Assembly (NCBI GenBank): GCA_052387235.1
Contig: JBQTJJ010000047.1
Coordinates: 1 to 53,037, forward strand
Reading direction: 5' to 3'
From: JBQTJJ01 sp052387235
GTDB lineage: Bacteria > Actinomycetota > Acidimicrobiia > Acidimicrobiales > GCA-2861595
Length of the DNA: 53,037 nucleotides
The notes under the pieces are model-generated. The model saw only the letters and a list, made by a program, of their open reading frames with translations. It had not been told where the DNA came from and ran no database searches. The position numbers and the translations under genes were made by a program. Below, in pieces: positions 33,796 through 40,030 of this stretch (position 1 is the stretch's first letter; every line of letters begins with the position of its first letter).

Positions 33796-33947
33796 TCGCA
33801 AGCTAAGGGTTCCTCCCGGATCGTCAAGCAGACCGGCGTCGCCCCTGCACTCACGTAGTTGACTCGCAGTCCCGTATGCTCTCGGCGCAGCCAGCGCCCG
33901 TGGCAGGGGCTCGGGTCCGGGTCCCGCCGGCCGAAGGGAGAACACAG

Positions 33948-34280
33948 GTGGCGAACAGGATCCGGGACGCGATCGAACTTCTCGCCCGCAAGGGCTGGAC
34001 CCAGGGGACGTTCACCGACGAGGCGGGCCGTCACTGCCTCCAGGGTGCCCTGTACGAGGCCTACGGATGCCAGCCCGGCAGGCCGGGCCGCCTGGGCCGG
34101 AACCTCTCGGGCGACCTGGCGGACGACGTGCGGCTGGTGAACGAGACCATCGCGGCCGAGTACCCCGAGCGGGTGGGCGCGGTGGGCGTCTCGCGGTTCA
34201 ACGACCACCCCGAGACCACCATCGACGACGTGGTGCGGGTGCTCGAGAAGTCGGCGCTGCGCCGCGACGAGCGGGTCTGA
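33948..34280 (+). CDS. DUF6197-like protein
   Basis: This encodes a 110-aa protein beginning ANRIRDAIELLARKGWTQG and ending with NDHPETTIDDVVRVLEKSAL, the pattern I associate with DUF6197. The central HCLQGALYEAYG block includes a conserved His-Cys. The function is unknown. The GTG start is well supported by AGGGAG 7 nt upstream. The gene is followed after about 100 nt by a STAS-domain gene on the same strand. Confidence 0.75.
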   Translation: MANRIRDAIELLARKGWTQGTFTDEAGRHCLQGALYEAYGCQPGRPGRLGRNLSGDLADDVRLVNETIAAEYPERVGAVGVSRFNDHPETTIDDVVRVLEKSALRRDERV

Positions 34281-34382
34281 CCACCCGTCCCACCCGTCGG
34301 GGTGACGGTCCCGCGCCGGGCCGGGCCCGGTATCCTCGGGAGCGACCCCCCCGGAGCAAGCCGCCGAGTTGGAGTGTGGATC

Positions 34383-34727
34383 GTGAGCGACGAGGCGCCA
34401 GCTGCTCCCGAGACATTCGGGATCGTGGCCGTCCGCCAGGACGAGTCCAGCGCCGCCGTCAGCCCCACCGGGGACCTCGACGTCTCGACCTCGCCCCGAC
34501 TGCTGGCCTGCATCGACGAGCTCCTGGCCGAGGGCCGGTCGCGGATCACGCTCGACCTGCGGGCCGTCACCTTCATCGACTCCAGTGGTCTCGGCGCCCT
34601 GGTCAAGGCCCACAAGCGGGCCGCGCCCGCCGGCCAGCTCACGATCGTGGACCCCCGCCCCCATGTGCACCGGGCCATGGAGATCTCGGGGCTGCTGAAG
34701 GTCCTCAGGGTCGACCGGCCGGCCTGA
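34383..34727 (+). CDS. Anti-sigma factor antagonist (STAS domain)
   Basis: This encodes a 114-aa STAS-domain protein of the SpoIIAA/RsbV type. The phosphorylation loop is VTFIDSSGLGALV with Ser67/Ser68 as the target region. In partner switching, the dephosphorylated form binds an anti-sigma kinase and frees the sigma factor. The GTG at 34383 is chosen because GGAG lies 8 nt upstream; GTG 34374 is an alternative. The convergent SpoIIE-type phosphatase 18 nt away may act on it; no RsbW-type kinase is present in the window. Confidence 0.88.
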   Translation: MSDEAPAAPETFGIVAVRQDESSAAVSPTGDLDVSTSPRLLACIDELLAEGRSRITLDLRAVTFIDSSGLGALVKAHKRAAPAGQLTIVDPRPHVHRAMEISGLLKVLRVDRPA

Positions 34728-34745
34728 GGTGGCGCCGCCGGCCCG

Positions 34746-35984
34746 TCAGGGCTGGTCGCCCACGGGCGCGCCGCGCCAGCCCACGAGGAGCAGGGTGGCG
34801 TCGTCGCGCAGCTGGCCCGCCTCGTGGGCCAGCACGCTGTGGGTGAGGCGGCGCATCATCTCGGCCGGCAGCTCCTGGGCGGCGGCGGCACGCTCCAGCA
34901 GGTCGCCCAGCCGCTCGAGCCCGAACTCCTCACCGGCCGGCGACCGGGCCTCCACCACGCCGTCGGTGTAGAAGACGACGCGGTCGCCCGGCTCGAGATG
35001 GGCCTCGTAGACGGTCGGCGCCAGGCCGAGGCCCATCGGGGTGCACACCGGGCCCATCAGCTCGCCCACGATGGTGGTGCCCCGGAGCAGCAGGGGCCGG
35101 GGGTGGCCGCCGGTGACGACGGTGAGCGTGCCCGTGCTCAGATCGAGGGTGGCCAGCTGGCCCGTGACGAAGTGGTCCTCGCCGAACGCCGACACCATGG
35201 CTGCGTCGATGGCCATGAAGATCTCGTCGATGCCCGCCCCGTGGCGTCGGCCGTGGCGGTGGATGGCCACGGCGAGGGTTGCCATGCGGCTGGCCTCGAG
35301 GCCGTGGCCCATGGCGTCGAACACGGCCAGGTGGACCACGGACCCGTTGATGGCGTAGTCGAAGGTGTCCCCCGCCAGGTCGTAAGCCGGCTCGAGAAGG
35401 GCCGCCACCTCGACGTGGTCGCTGGCGAAGCTCAGCGGGGGCAGCAGCGACCAGCGGAACTCGGCAGCCAGGCTCATGTCCTTCGTCCGCCGGCCCAGGG
35501 AGATCGAGTCGCCGTACGACGCCTTCGACGTGATCAGCTCCGCGACCAGCGACGCCAGCCAGCCCAGCCGGCGCTCGACCAGCTCGTCGACGCTGGGGAT
35601 CGTCACGGCCAGGACCCCGAGGCGGTCGGCGCCGTCGAGCAAGGGGATCCAGAGGCGGCGCTCCCCGTGGTCGGCCTCCCCCTGAAGGACCTCCTGGGTG
35701 CGAAAGGCCCGCCCGGCGAGGGTGCTGTCGATGTCGAGCGGCTCGGCCGTCGCGCCGGCGCCGTCCACCGGCATCGGCTGGAGGACCCGCTGCTCCAGGT
35801 CCACCAGGAAGATGACGGCCTCGGTCGCCCCGAGGCGGCGGGCGTGGTCGCGCACCTGGGACGGCACTTCGTCGGGGTGCAGGCGGTGGGAGATGCTGAG
35901 CAGGCTCCCCAGGACCTCCTCGCCGAGGGAGGGCCCGGCGTGCACCTCGGCCTCGGTGAGACCGGACGAAGCGGTGTCCGTCAC
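34746..35984 (-). CDS. GAF-containing PP2C/SpoIIE serine phosphatase
   Basis: This encodes a 412-aa protein. Residues about 25-180 resemble a GAF sensor (VPSQVRDHARRLGATEAVIFLVDLEQ ... RRLWIPLLDGADRLGVLAV). The C-terminal half is a SpoIIE/RsbU phosphatase: AEFRWSLLPP, YDLAGDTFDYAING, AVFDAMGHGLEASRMA, TGGHPRPLLLRG, VVFYTDGVVEARSP and DDATLLLVGWRG. The metal-binding Asp residues of PP2C are in place. It would dephosphorylate STAS antagonists in response to a signal sensed by the GAF domain. The GTG start has a weak ribosome site. Confidence 0.88.
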   Translation of the reverse strand: MTDTASSGLTEAEVHAGPSLGEEVLGSLLSISHRLHPDEVPSQVRDHARRLGATEAVIFLVDLEQRVLQPMPVDGAGATAEPLDIDSTLAGRAFRTQEVLQGEADHGERRLWIPLLDGADRLGVLAVTIPSVDELVERRLGWLASLVAELITSKASYGDSISLGRRTKDMSLAAEFRWSLLPPLSFASDHVEVAALLEPAYDLAGDTFDYAINGSVVHLAVFDAMGHGLEASRMATLAVAIHRHGRRHGAGIDEIFMAIDAAMVSAFGEDHFVTGQLATLDLSTGTLTVVTGGHPRPLLLRGTTIVGELMGPVCTPMGLGLAPTVYEAHLEPGDRVVFYTDGVVEARSPAGEEFGLERLGDLLERAAAAQELPAEMMRRLTHSVLAHEAGQLRDDATLLLVGWRGAPVGDQP

Positions 35985-36078
35985 CGGGTCAGTCAAGCAG
36001 AGGCGAGCCCCCGCCCGCGGGCCGGATCCCGCGCCCCGGCGCCGGCGGGAGCGCTCGGGGTCACGGGCCGGTCGGCGG

Positions 36079-36258
36079 TCACATCGCCGTGCAGTGCGGG
36101 ATGTGGTCGTGCGCCCGGCCGTGCTCGTGCTGCACGGTCGCGTGTGCACGCTCGGTCCCGTCATTGCACGCACTGTCGCTGGCGGCCGATGCCATGCCCA
36201 CGTTGGCCGTGAGCGCGGCGGCGCAGATCAGCCCGGCCACGAGTCCCTTCCGCACCAC
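36079..36258 (-). CDS. Small secreted His-rich protein
   Basis: This encodes a 59-aa precursor. A signal peptide (VRKGLVAGLICAAALTANVG then MASA) precedes a mature peptide of about 33 residues: NDGTERAHATVQHEHGRAHD with HIPHC near the end. It contains six His and two Cys (C31 and C56), which suggests a disulfide-closed, possibly metal-binding peptide. AAGGAG lies 5 nt before the GTG at 36258 and 8 nt before a second GTG. A hairpin lies further upstream. I do not know a named family, though the NDGT-RAH start looks conserved-type. Confidence 0.72.
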   Translation of the reverse strand: MVRKGLVAGLICAAALTANVGMASAASDSACNDGTERAHATVQHEHGRAHDHIPHCTAM

Positions 36259-36360
36259 GATGTCTCCTTCCGTCGGTGAAACGGGTCGCACCCGACCCTT
36301 CCCAGCAGGGGCGTTCTCCACGCCTCCCTGCACGGACTTCCGAAACACCGGTGGAACGAG

Positions 36361-36396
36361 TGCAGCCCCGCCGACGGCGAAAGCGGCGGGGCTGCA
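36361..36396. terminator. 13-bp hairpin with GNRA-type inner loop
   Basis: TGCAGCCCCGCCG pairs with CGGCGGGGCTGCA around a short loop containing GGCGAAAG. It lies between the divergent starts of the secreted peptide gene (36258) and vapB (36546), so it may be the terminator of an unrecognised small transcript or part of a leader on the minus strand. Confidence 0.5.
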
Positions 36397-36531
36397 TCAC
36401 GTCGACCGCCGACGGACGGCGGAGGACCGCCAGTATGCCCGATGACCGATTCGGCGGCAATGACCAGTTTGAAATCGGGCGCCCGACACCCATCGCAGTC
36501 GACGGGGACGGCGAGTGCGCTGCATCGTAGG

Positions 36532-36545
36532 GTATGCTGGCATAC
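36532..36545. promoter_or_regulatory. vapBC operator palindrome and -10 element
   Basis: GTATGC-TG-GCATAC is a perfect palindrome directly abutting the ATG of vapB. It contains TATGCT, a fair -10 element about 8 nt upstream of the ATG, implying a leaderless mRNA. This is the expected site for VapBC autorepression. Confidence 0.7.
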
Positions 36546-36779
36546 ATGAAGCGGACCACCGTCAAGTTGCCCGACGATCTGGACGCACGCCTTCGGCATG
36601 AGGCCGAGCGACGCGGCGTCACTGTCTCGGAGCTGACCCGCGAGGCCATCGAGGTCCATCTGGGTGGCGGCGGAAAGCGCCGGAAGCTGCTGGCCGCCGG
36701 TGCCGGTGCCGGCGGTCGAGCCGACGTCTCGGAGCGGATCGAGGAGTTGCTGGTCCACGAGGTGCTCGGATCGCGCTGA
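36546..36779 (+). CDS. VapB-type antitoxin (ribbon-helix-helix)
   Basis: This encodes a 77-aa antitoxin. The N-terminal 45 residues (MKRTTVKLPDDLDARLRHEA, then SELTREAIEVHLG) form a classical ribbon-helix-helix DNA-binding domain, followed by a Gly/Ala-rich hinge and a C-terminal helix (VSERIEELLVHEVLG) for toxin binding. An operator palindrome lies immediately upstream. It overlaps the PIN-domain toxin gene by 4 nt. ATG 36546 is preferred to an upstream TTG-type extension because the palindrome ends exactly there. Confidence 0.9.
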   Translation: MKRTTVKLPDDLDARLRHEAERRGVTVSELTREAIEVHLGGGGKRRKLLAAGAGAGGRADVSERIEELLVHEVLGSR

Positions 36780-37180
36780 TCGTCGACGCCGGGCCCCTCT
36801 ACGCCTACGTCGACCGCGACGACCACCATCACCTCGCCAGCCTTGCGCTGCTCGAGGAGCAACCCGGACCGCTCCTGGTCCCAATGCTCGTCATCACCGA
36901 GGTGACGTACCTCCTGGGCTCACGACTCGGCGTCGACGCGGAGGTTCGCTTCCTCGGCGATCTGGCGGCCGGCAACCTCATCGCCCAGCCGGTGGCGGCC
37001 GCCGATTGGCTCCGGATCGCCGAGTTGGTCTCCCGCTACCGGGACCTCCCCCTGGGCACCACCGACGCGTCGGTGGTCGCAGTCGCAGAACGTCTCGGCG
37101 TGACGGAGGTCGCCACCTTCGATCGGCGGCACTTCACGGTGGTCCGAGCCACGGTCGGACCCCTCACGCTGCTTCCGTGA
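36776..37180 (+). CDS. VapC-type PIN-domain ribonuclease toxin
   Basis: This encodes a 134-aa PIN toxin. The four acidic positions are D4 in IVDAGPLYA, E42 in VITEVTYLL, D97 in GTTDASVVA and D116 in TFDRRHF. Without the first segment the catalytic D4 would be lost, and no ATG, GTG or TTG lies in that frame near it. The only sensible start is CTG at 36776, overlapping the vapB stop as CTGA. The first ATG (36884) would give a truncated, inactive product. VapC toxins cut specific tRNAs or rRNA. Confidence 0.87.
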   Translation: MIVDAGPLYAYVDRDDHHHLASLALLEEQPGPLLVPMLVITEVTYLLGSRLGVDAEVRFLGDLAAGNLIAQPVAAADWLRIAELVSRYRDLPLGTTDASVVAVAERLGVTEVATFDRRHFTVVRATVGPLTLLP

Positions 37181-37196
37181 CCGGCCTTGAGGCCGG
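37181..37196 (+). terminator. Short hairpin directly after vapC
   Basis: CCGGCC-TTGA-GGCCGG begins on the first base after the stop codon. The stem is only 6 bp but very GC-rich. Confidence 0.4.
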
Positions 37197-37272
37197 CCCC
37201 GCGTCGCCGTCGCCTTCTCCTGCGACGGCATCCCCAACCGAGAAGGGGAGGTGGTCTCCCAGGGCGAGTCGG

Positions 37273-37620
37273 TCAGGAAAGCGCCCGGAGCCGAAGCCCT
37301 CGGACCGACTCGAAGTGCTTCGCATCGCGCGTCGCGAGGCTGAGTTTCCGCTCCAACGCAGTCGCGGCGATGAGTGCATCGGGCATTCGCAGTCCCGACT
37401 CCCGGCGAAGCCGTCCAGCTCGTTCGGCGATCGCCCGGTCCACCGGGATCTCGCGGAACGGAGCCAGCACTCGCGCCGCGAGTTCCGTTCCCGTCGAGCC
37501 GGCGAACAACTCCGCTCGCGTGATGACGGAGTAGTGAAGCCGGTGGCGTCCCGGCTTCAGCTCCGCCGCGCCGCGGAGGTGGTCGATGAAGACGTCGGTG
37601 TCGACGAGGACGTCAGGCAC
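37273..37620 (-). CDS. Second VapC-type PIN-domain toxin
   Basis: This encodes a 115-aa PIN toxin. The acidic residues are D7/D9 in VLVDTDVFIDHLRG, E37 in SVITRAELFAG, D81 in RMPDALIAATAL and D99 in LATRDAKHF, followed by a short C-terminal strand. The GTG start overlaps the antitoxin end by 8 nt. The module faces the first vapBC tail to tail, 92 nt away, and is unlike it in sequence, so this is not a duplication. Confidence 0.88.
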   Translation of the reverse strand: MPDVLVDTDVFIDHLRGAAELKPGRHRLHYSVITRAELFAGSTGTELAARVLAPFREIPVDRAIAERAGRLRRESGLRMPDALIAATALERKLSLATRDAKHFESVRGLRLRALS

Positions 37621-37831
37621 GAGCCCACTCGTCGCGACCCGGCGCCGCAGCGTTCGGGTCGGCGCCGAAGGTCGCCGCCAGAGCAGCATCCGTGCCCCGC
37701 TCTGCCGCGAGGTAGGCATCGAGGGCTCGGCGCACCACCTCGGCCAGCGTGACGCCCTCCGCCCGGGCGATCTCGTCGATCTTCTGCCGCTGCTCGTCGG
37801 TCAGGTAGACCTGCGTGCGCGTCGCCGACAT
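37613..37831 (-). CDS. Second VapB-type antitoxin
   Basis: This encodes a 72-aa antitoxin. The N-terminus SATRTQVYLTDEQRQKIDEI and AEGVTLAEVVRRALDAYLA form a ribbon-helix-helix or CopG-like domain. The C-terminal stretch (DAALAATFGADPNAAAPGRDEW) would bind the toxin. ATG 37831 is chosen because the domain starts there and regulatory repeats lie directly upstream; an upstream extension to 37900 would cross them. Confidence 0.86.
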   Translation of the reverse strand: MSATRTQVYLTDEQRQKIDEIARAEGVTLAEVVRRALDAYLAAERGTDAALAATFGADPNAAAPGRDEWARA

Positions 37832-37852
37832 ACAGCACGAGTATACAGCACG
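37831..37852 (-). promoter_or_regulatory. Promoter/operator of the second vapBC
   Basis: On the minus strand CGTGCTGTA occurs twice with a 13-bp period (37844-37852 and 37831-37839), with a consensus -10 TATACT at 37845-37840. The -10 is about 8 nt from the ATG, so the transcript is probably leaderless. No good -35 is seen. Confidence 0.55.
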
Positions 37853-37880
37853 GTCAACGTCGCCTGCCTCACCATCCTGC

Positions 37881-38021
37881 CACCGGTCATCGTTCTTCAC
37901 GAAGGACCGCTACGCGCACCTCTTCAGCGAGGCCGGTGCCGCGCTGGCCGAGCGGCTGGACGCTCTCATCGACTCTGCCAAGGTGCCACCGGCACCCTCG
38001 CCGCCGGTACCCTTGAACTGA
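37881..38021 (+). pseudogene. Tyrosine recombinase (integrase), C-terminal remnant
   Basis: The frame reads SSFFTKDRYAHLFSEAGAAL followed by AERLDALIDSAK. This matches the end of phage-type tyrosine recombinases around the catalytic tyrosine (here Tyr in DRYAHLF, codon at 37911). The rest of the enzyme is absent. A missing base just upstream would explain loss of the usual GHSS-type motif. Its TGA overlaps the ATG of the following antitoxin gene by 1 nt (TGATG). Confidence 0.72.
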
Positions 38022-38218
38022 TGGCCGAGCAGGTGCTCCCAATGTCGGGGGACGAGTTCGTCGCCCGCGCCCGGGCAGCGGCGGCGCCGACCGACGACGA
38101 CGTGTCGATCACCAGCGACGGCCGGCGACTCGACAGCAAACAGGCCGTGGTCGCATGGCTGGCCGAGGTGGAGGCAGAACGCGCCGCCGGCCGTTGCGTC
38201 GAGTTCGATGACGGCTGA
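38021..38218 (+). CDS. Antitoxin-like small protein paired with nucleotidyltransferase
   Basis: This encodes a 65-aa protein beginning MAEQVLPMSGDEFVARARAA and carrying ITSDGRRLDSKQAVVAWLAE with EVEAERAAG. Small proteins of this pattern often precede nucleotidyltransferase-type toxin genes. The last codons overlap the next gene by 11 nt, which supports a two-gene unit. Its ATG shares a base with the stop codon of the integrase remnant, so it may be translated by re-initiation. A role as antitoxin is inference from position. Confidence 0.7.
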   Translation: MAEQVLPMSGDEFVARARAAAAPTDDDVSITSDGRRLDSKQAVVAWLAEVEAERAAGRCVEFDDG

Positions 38219-38831
38219 GCAACCTCCGCTCGACGTCGACCGCCTGCTCGCCACGCTCCACCGCCACGACGTCGACTTCCTGCTCGTCGGGGGCATGGCC
38301 GCCATTGCCCACGGCGCTCTCCGCCCCACGGCGGACCTCGACTGCCTGGCCCAACGCAGCGCCGAGAACATGGCCCGCCTGGCCGCAGCGATGCGTGAGC
38401 TGAACGCCCGCCTCCGCGTCGCTGGCCTCACCGATGCCGAGGCGAAAGCCCTGCCCACGCCGCTCGATGCCGACGCCCTCGGCCGTATGCAGATCTCGAC
38501 CTGGCGCACCGACGCCGGCGACTTCGACGTGCTCACCGAGATTGCCGCACGTGACGGCCGCCGCGTGCGCTACGACGAGCTCGCCGGGCGTGCTTCCGTC
38601 TTGGACATCCACGGCGTCGTCGTACGGGTGGCCGCCCTTGAGGATCTGATCGCGTCGAAGGAGTGGGCGGACCGACCGAAGGACCGTGACGCACTCCCCG
38701 AGCTCCTGGAACTCGCCACGGCGGGCGAGGGCAATCCCGCGATCAGAGCCGATGCCCCTCGTGCGGACGGGGTCGCGGCCGATGAGAGGCCGCCCTCGCC
38801 TCCGAGATCAGAAGGTCCAGTCGATCGCTGA
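38208..38831 (+). CDS. Nucleotidyltransferase-fold protein (AbiEii/MNT-like toxin candidate)
   Basis: This encodes a 207-aa protein of the nucleotidyltransferase superfamily. The motif is LLVGGMAAIAHGALRPTADL with GG at 28-29 and the catalytic DLD at 43-45; a third acidic region is in DFDVLTEI. Such proteins in accessory regions act as toxins by adding nucleotides to tRNA, or are part of abortive infection systems. The 65-aa gene upstream overlaps it. The C-terminal 30 residues are Pro/Arg/Asp-rich and overlap the convergent gene by 89 nt, which may mark a displaced stop codon. Confidence 0.8.
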   Translation: MTAEQPPLDVDRLLATLHRHDVDFLLVGGMAAIAHGALRPTADLDCLAQRSAENMARLAAAMRELNARLRVAGLTDAEAKALPTPLDADALGRMQISTWRTDAGDFDVLTEIAARDGRRVRYDELAGRASVLDIHGVVVRVAALEDLIASKEWADRPKDRDALPELLELATAGEGNPAIRADAPRADGVAADERPPSPPRSEGPVDR

Positions 38832-39099
38832 GCCGGCGCGAACGCGCCTCGAGCACCTCAGGCGGTGGTTCCCGGGTGTCGGTCAGCCAGGCGAAGCCGT
38901 GTTGGCTCACGCCGGTGGCGACGCGCCAACCCAACCGGTGAGCGGCGATCCGTGCCGCCCGCCGCCAACGCTGCGGGTTCTCCACGTCCGAGATCGGGAC
39001 ATGCAGGTGGCTCATGGGCGGGAGCCCGGCCAACTGACGCTCGATCTGATCCGCCAACTTGTCGACTCTCCGGCACCCCAAGTCGACCATCTCAGCCAC
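38743..39099 (-). CDS. Hypothetical protein of the tRNA-Val island
   Basis: This encodes a 118-aa protein (CRRVDKLADQIERQLAGLPP ... RIAAHRLGWRVATGVSQHGF ... RRLSDRLDLLISEARA) with alternating helical and strand segments and no motif I recognise. The start is well supported: AAGGAGG lies 6 nt before the GTG at 39099. It is the first gene beyond the 3' end of tRNA-Val. Its 3' end overlaps the nucleotidyltransferase gene by 89 nt on the opposite strand. Confidence 0.65.
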   Translation of the reverse strand: MAEMVDLGCRRVDKLADQIERQLAGLPPMSHLHVPISDVENPQRWRRAARIAAHRLGWRVATGVSQHGFAWLTDTREPPPEVLEARSRRLSDRLDLLISEARAASHRPRPRPHEGHRL

Positions 39100-39215
39100 C
39101 CCACTGCCTCCTTCCAGGATATTCCTGTGGTGCAGATGTGGTGCAGAAATGGCTCTGAGGCCCCGCCAGCTGCGCTCGCAACCGGAAATGTGCCTCTGAC
39201 CTGCGCCTTTCCCGG

Positions 39216-39289
39216 TGGGCGTAACAGGACTCGAACCTGTGACCTCAGCCGTGTGAAGGCTGCGCTCTAACCAACTGAGCCATACGCCC
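39216..39289 (-). tRNA. tRNA-Val (anticodon CAC)
   Basis: On the minus strand a full cloverleaf folds: acceptor GGGCGTA/TACGCCC, D-arm GCTC...GAGC, anticodon stem CAGCC/GGCTG with loop TTCACAC (anticodon CAC), and T-arm ACAGG-TTCGAGT-CCTGT. The discriminator base is A, and CCA is not encoded. The accessory island lies on its 3' side, the usual place for integrase-mediated insertion. Confidence 0.95.
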
Positions 39290-39967
39290 GGGAGAGGTCA
39301 TCGTAGCTGCCGCGCCGCCGGCCGGCTCCGGCGCCCCGGGCAGGACCCGCTCCCGCCACGGGACGCTCGACAGCATCCCGGCCGGCCGGCGGGCGGGTGA
39401 GGCCACGATGCGGGCTCCCTGGAAGGCCAGGCCCGGATGGCTCCCCCCGATCCACGCCAGGTCGTGGTCGCCGGCCACGTCCACCACGCAGTGGGCGAGC
39501 CGGGTCCGGGCCCGGAGCCGCCTGGGGAGGACGACCGGCCCGCCGGGGCGACCCTGGCCCCAGCGGAGGGGTAGGACGAGGGTGAGGCGCGGGCCCCGAG
39601 GCCGGCCCGACAGCTCGACGCCCCCTTCGGCCCACACCATCCGGCGCTCGCCGGCCGAGCTGGACCAGCGCAGCTCGCCCAGCTCGGCGGGCAGTCCCCA
39701 CCGCTCCCGGCACGCGAGACGGGCGGCCGGCGACGAGACCACCATGGCGACGGTGCACATGACCGGCCGCAGGCCCAGCCGGGCCGGGACCGCCACCGAC
39801 AGCTCGCGGTAAGGGCCCACCGGCGTGTCGTCGTACGTCATGGCCACCACGGACGCGGGCCCGGGCACCCGGTGCAGGCCGGAAGGGAGCCGGTGGGCAC
39901 GCGGCCCGGGCCGGCCGGTCCACGCGAGGAGGCCTTCGCCGCGCAGCAACCAGGGTGATTCGGGCAC
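39245..39967 (-). CDS. Acetoacetate decarboxylase-like protein
   Basis: This encodes up to 240 aa (ESPWLLRGEGLLAWTGRPGP ... VAMTYDDTPVGPYRELSVAV ... RRPAGMLSSVPWRERV) with a layout resembling the acetoacetate decarboxylase superfamily, although no clear catalytic Lys is identified. The stop codon lies inside tRNA-Val, so the last 14 or so residues (MAQLVRAQPSHG) are translated tRNA sequence. Either the true end is earlier by a sequence change, or the CDS really overlaps the tRNA. The GTG start at 39967 is the best candidate. Confidence 0.65.
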   Translation of the reverse strand: MPESPWLLRGEGLLAWTGRPGPRAHRLPSGLHRVPGPASVVAMTYDDTPVGPYRELSVAVPARLGLRPVMCTVAMVVSSPAARLACRERWGLPAELGELRWSSSAGERRMVWAEGGVELSGRPRGPRLTLVLPLRWGQGRPGGPVVLPRRLRARTRLAHCVVDVAGDHDLAWIGGSHPGLAFQGARIVASPARRPAGMLSSVPWRERVLPGAPEPAGGAAATMTSPGRMAQLVRAQPSHG

Positions 39968-40030
39968 GATGCCACGGTAGGTGCACTGGTGGACTGTCGG
40001 ACTCGCCGGAGCCGATGGTTGACTGGTCTC

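Larger units (their letters stand above)
33548..33947. other. 400-nt structured intergenic region between divergent genes
   Basis: No protein-coding frame is convincing here. The region contains two long perfect inverted repeats (33654-33695 and 33730-33795) and lies between the divergent starts at 33547 (minus) and 33948 (plus). On the plus strand GAAGGGAG precedes the GTG at 33948 at good spacing. It may encode a non-coding RNA or carry leaders for one or both genes. Confidence 0.5.

Noticed and set aside
33690..33830. Possible c-di-AMP (ydaO) riboswitch on the minus strand
   Set aside because: Some segments resemble actinobacterial members but the hallmark GGGUGAAUC and GUCAGCUAACC-type blocks are absent.
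36200..36540. Distal att copy of the tRNA-Val 3' end bounding the island
   Set aside because: I looked for a second copy of the tRNA 3' sequence (GGTTCGAGTCCTGTTACGCC) on the far side and did not find it, so the island border is undefined.
39140..39270. Plus-strand frame giving GRNRTRTCDLSRVKAAL
   Set aside because: This is the well-known spurious translation of the antisense of a tRNA gene.
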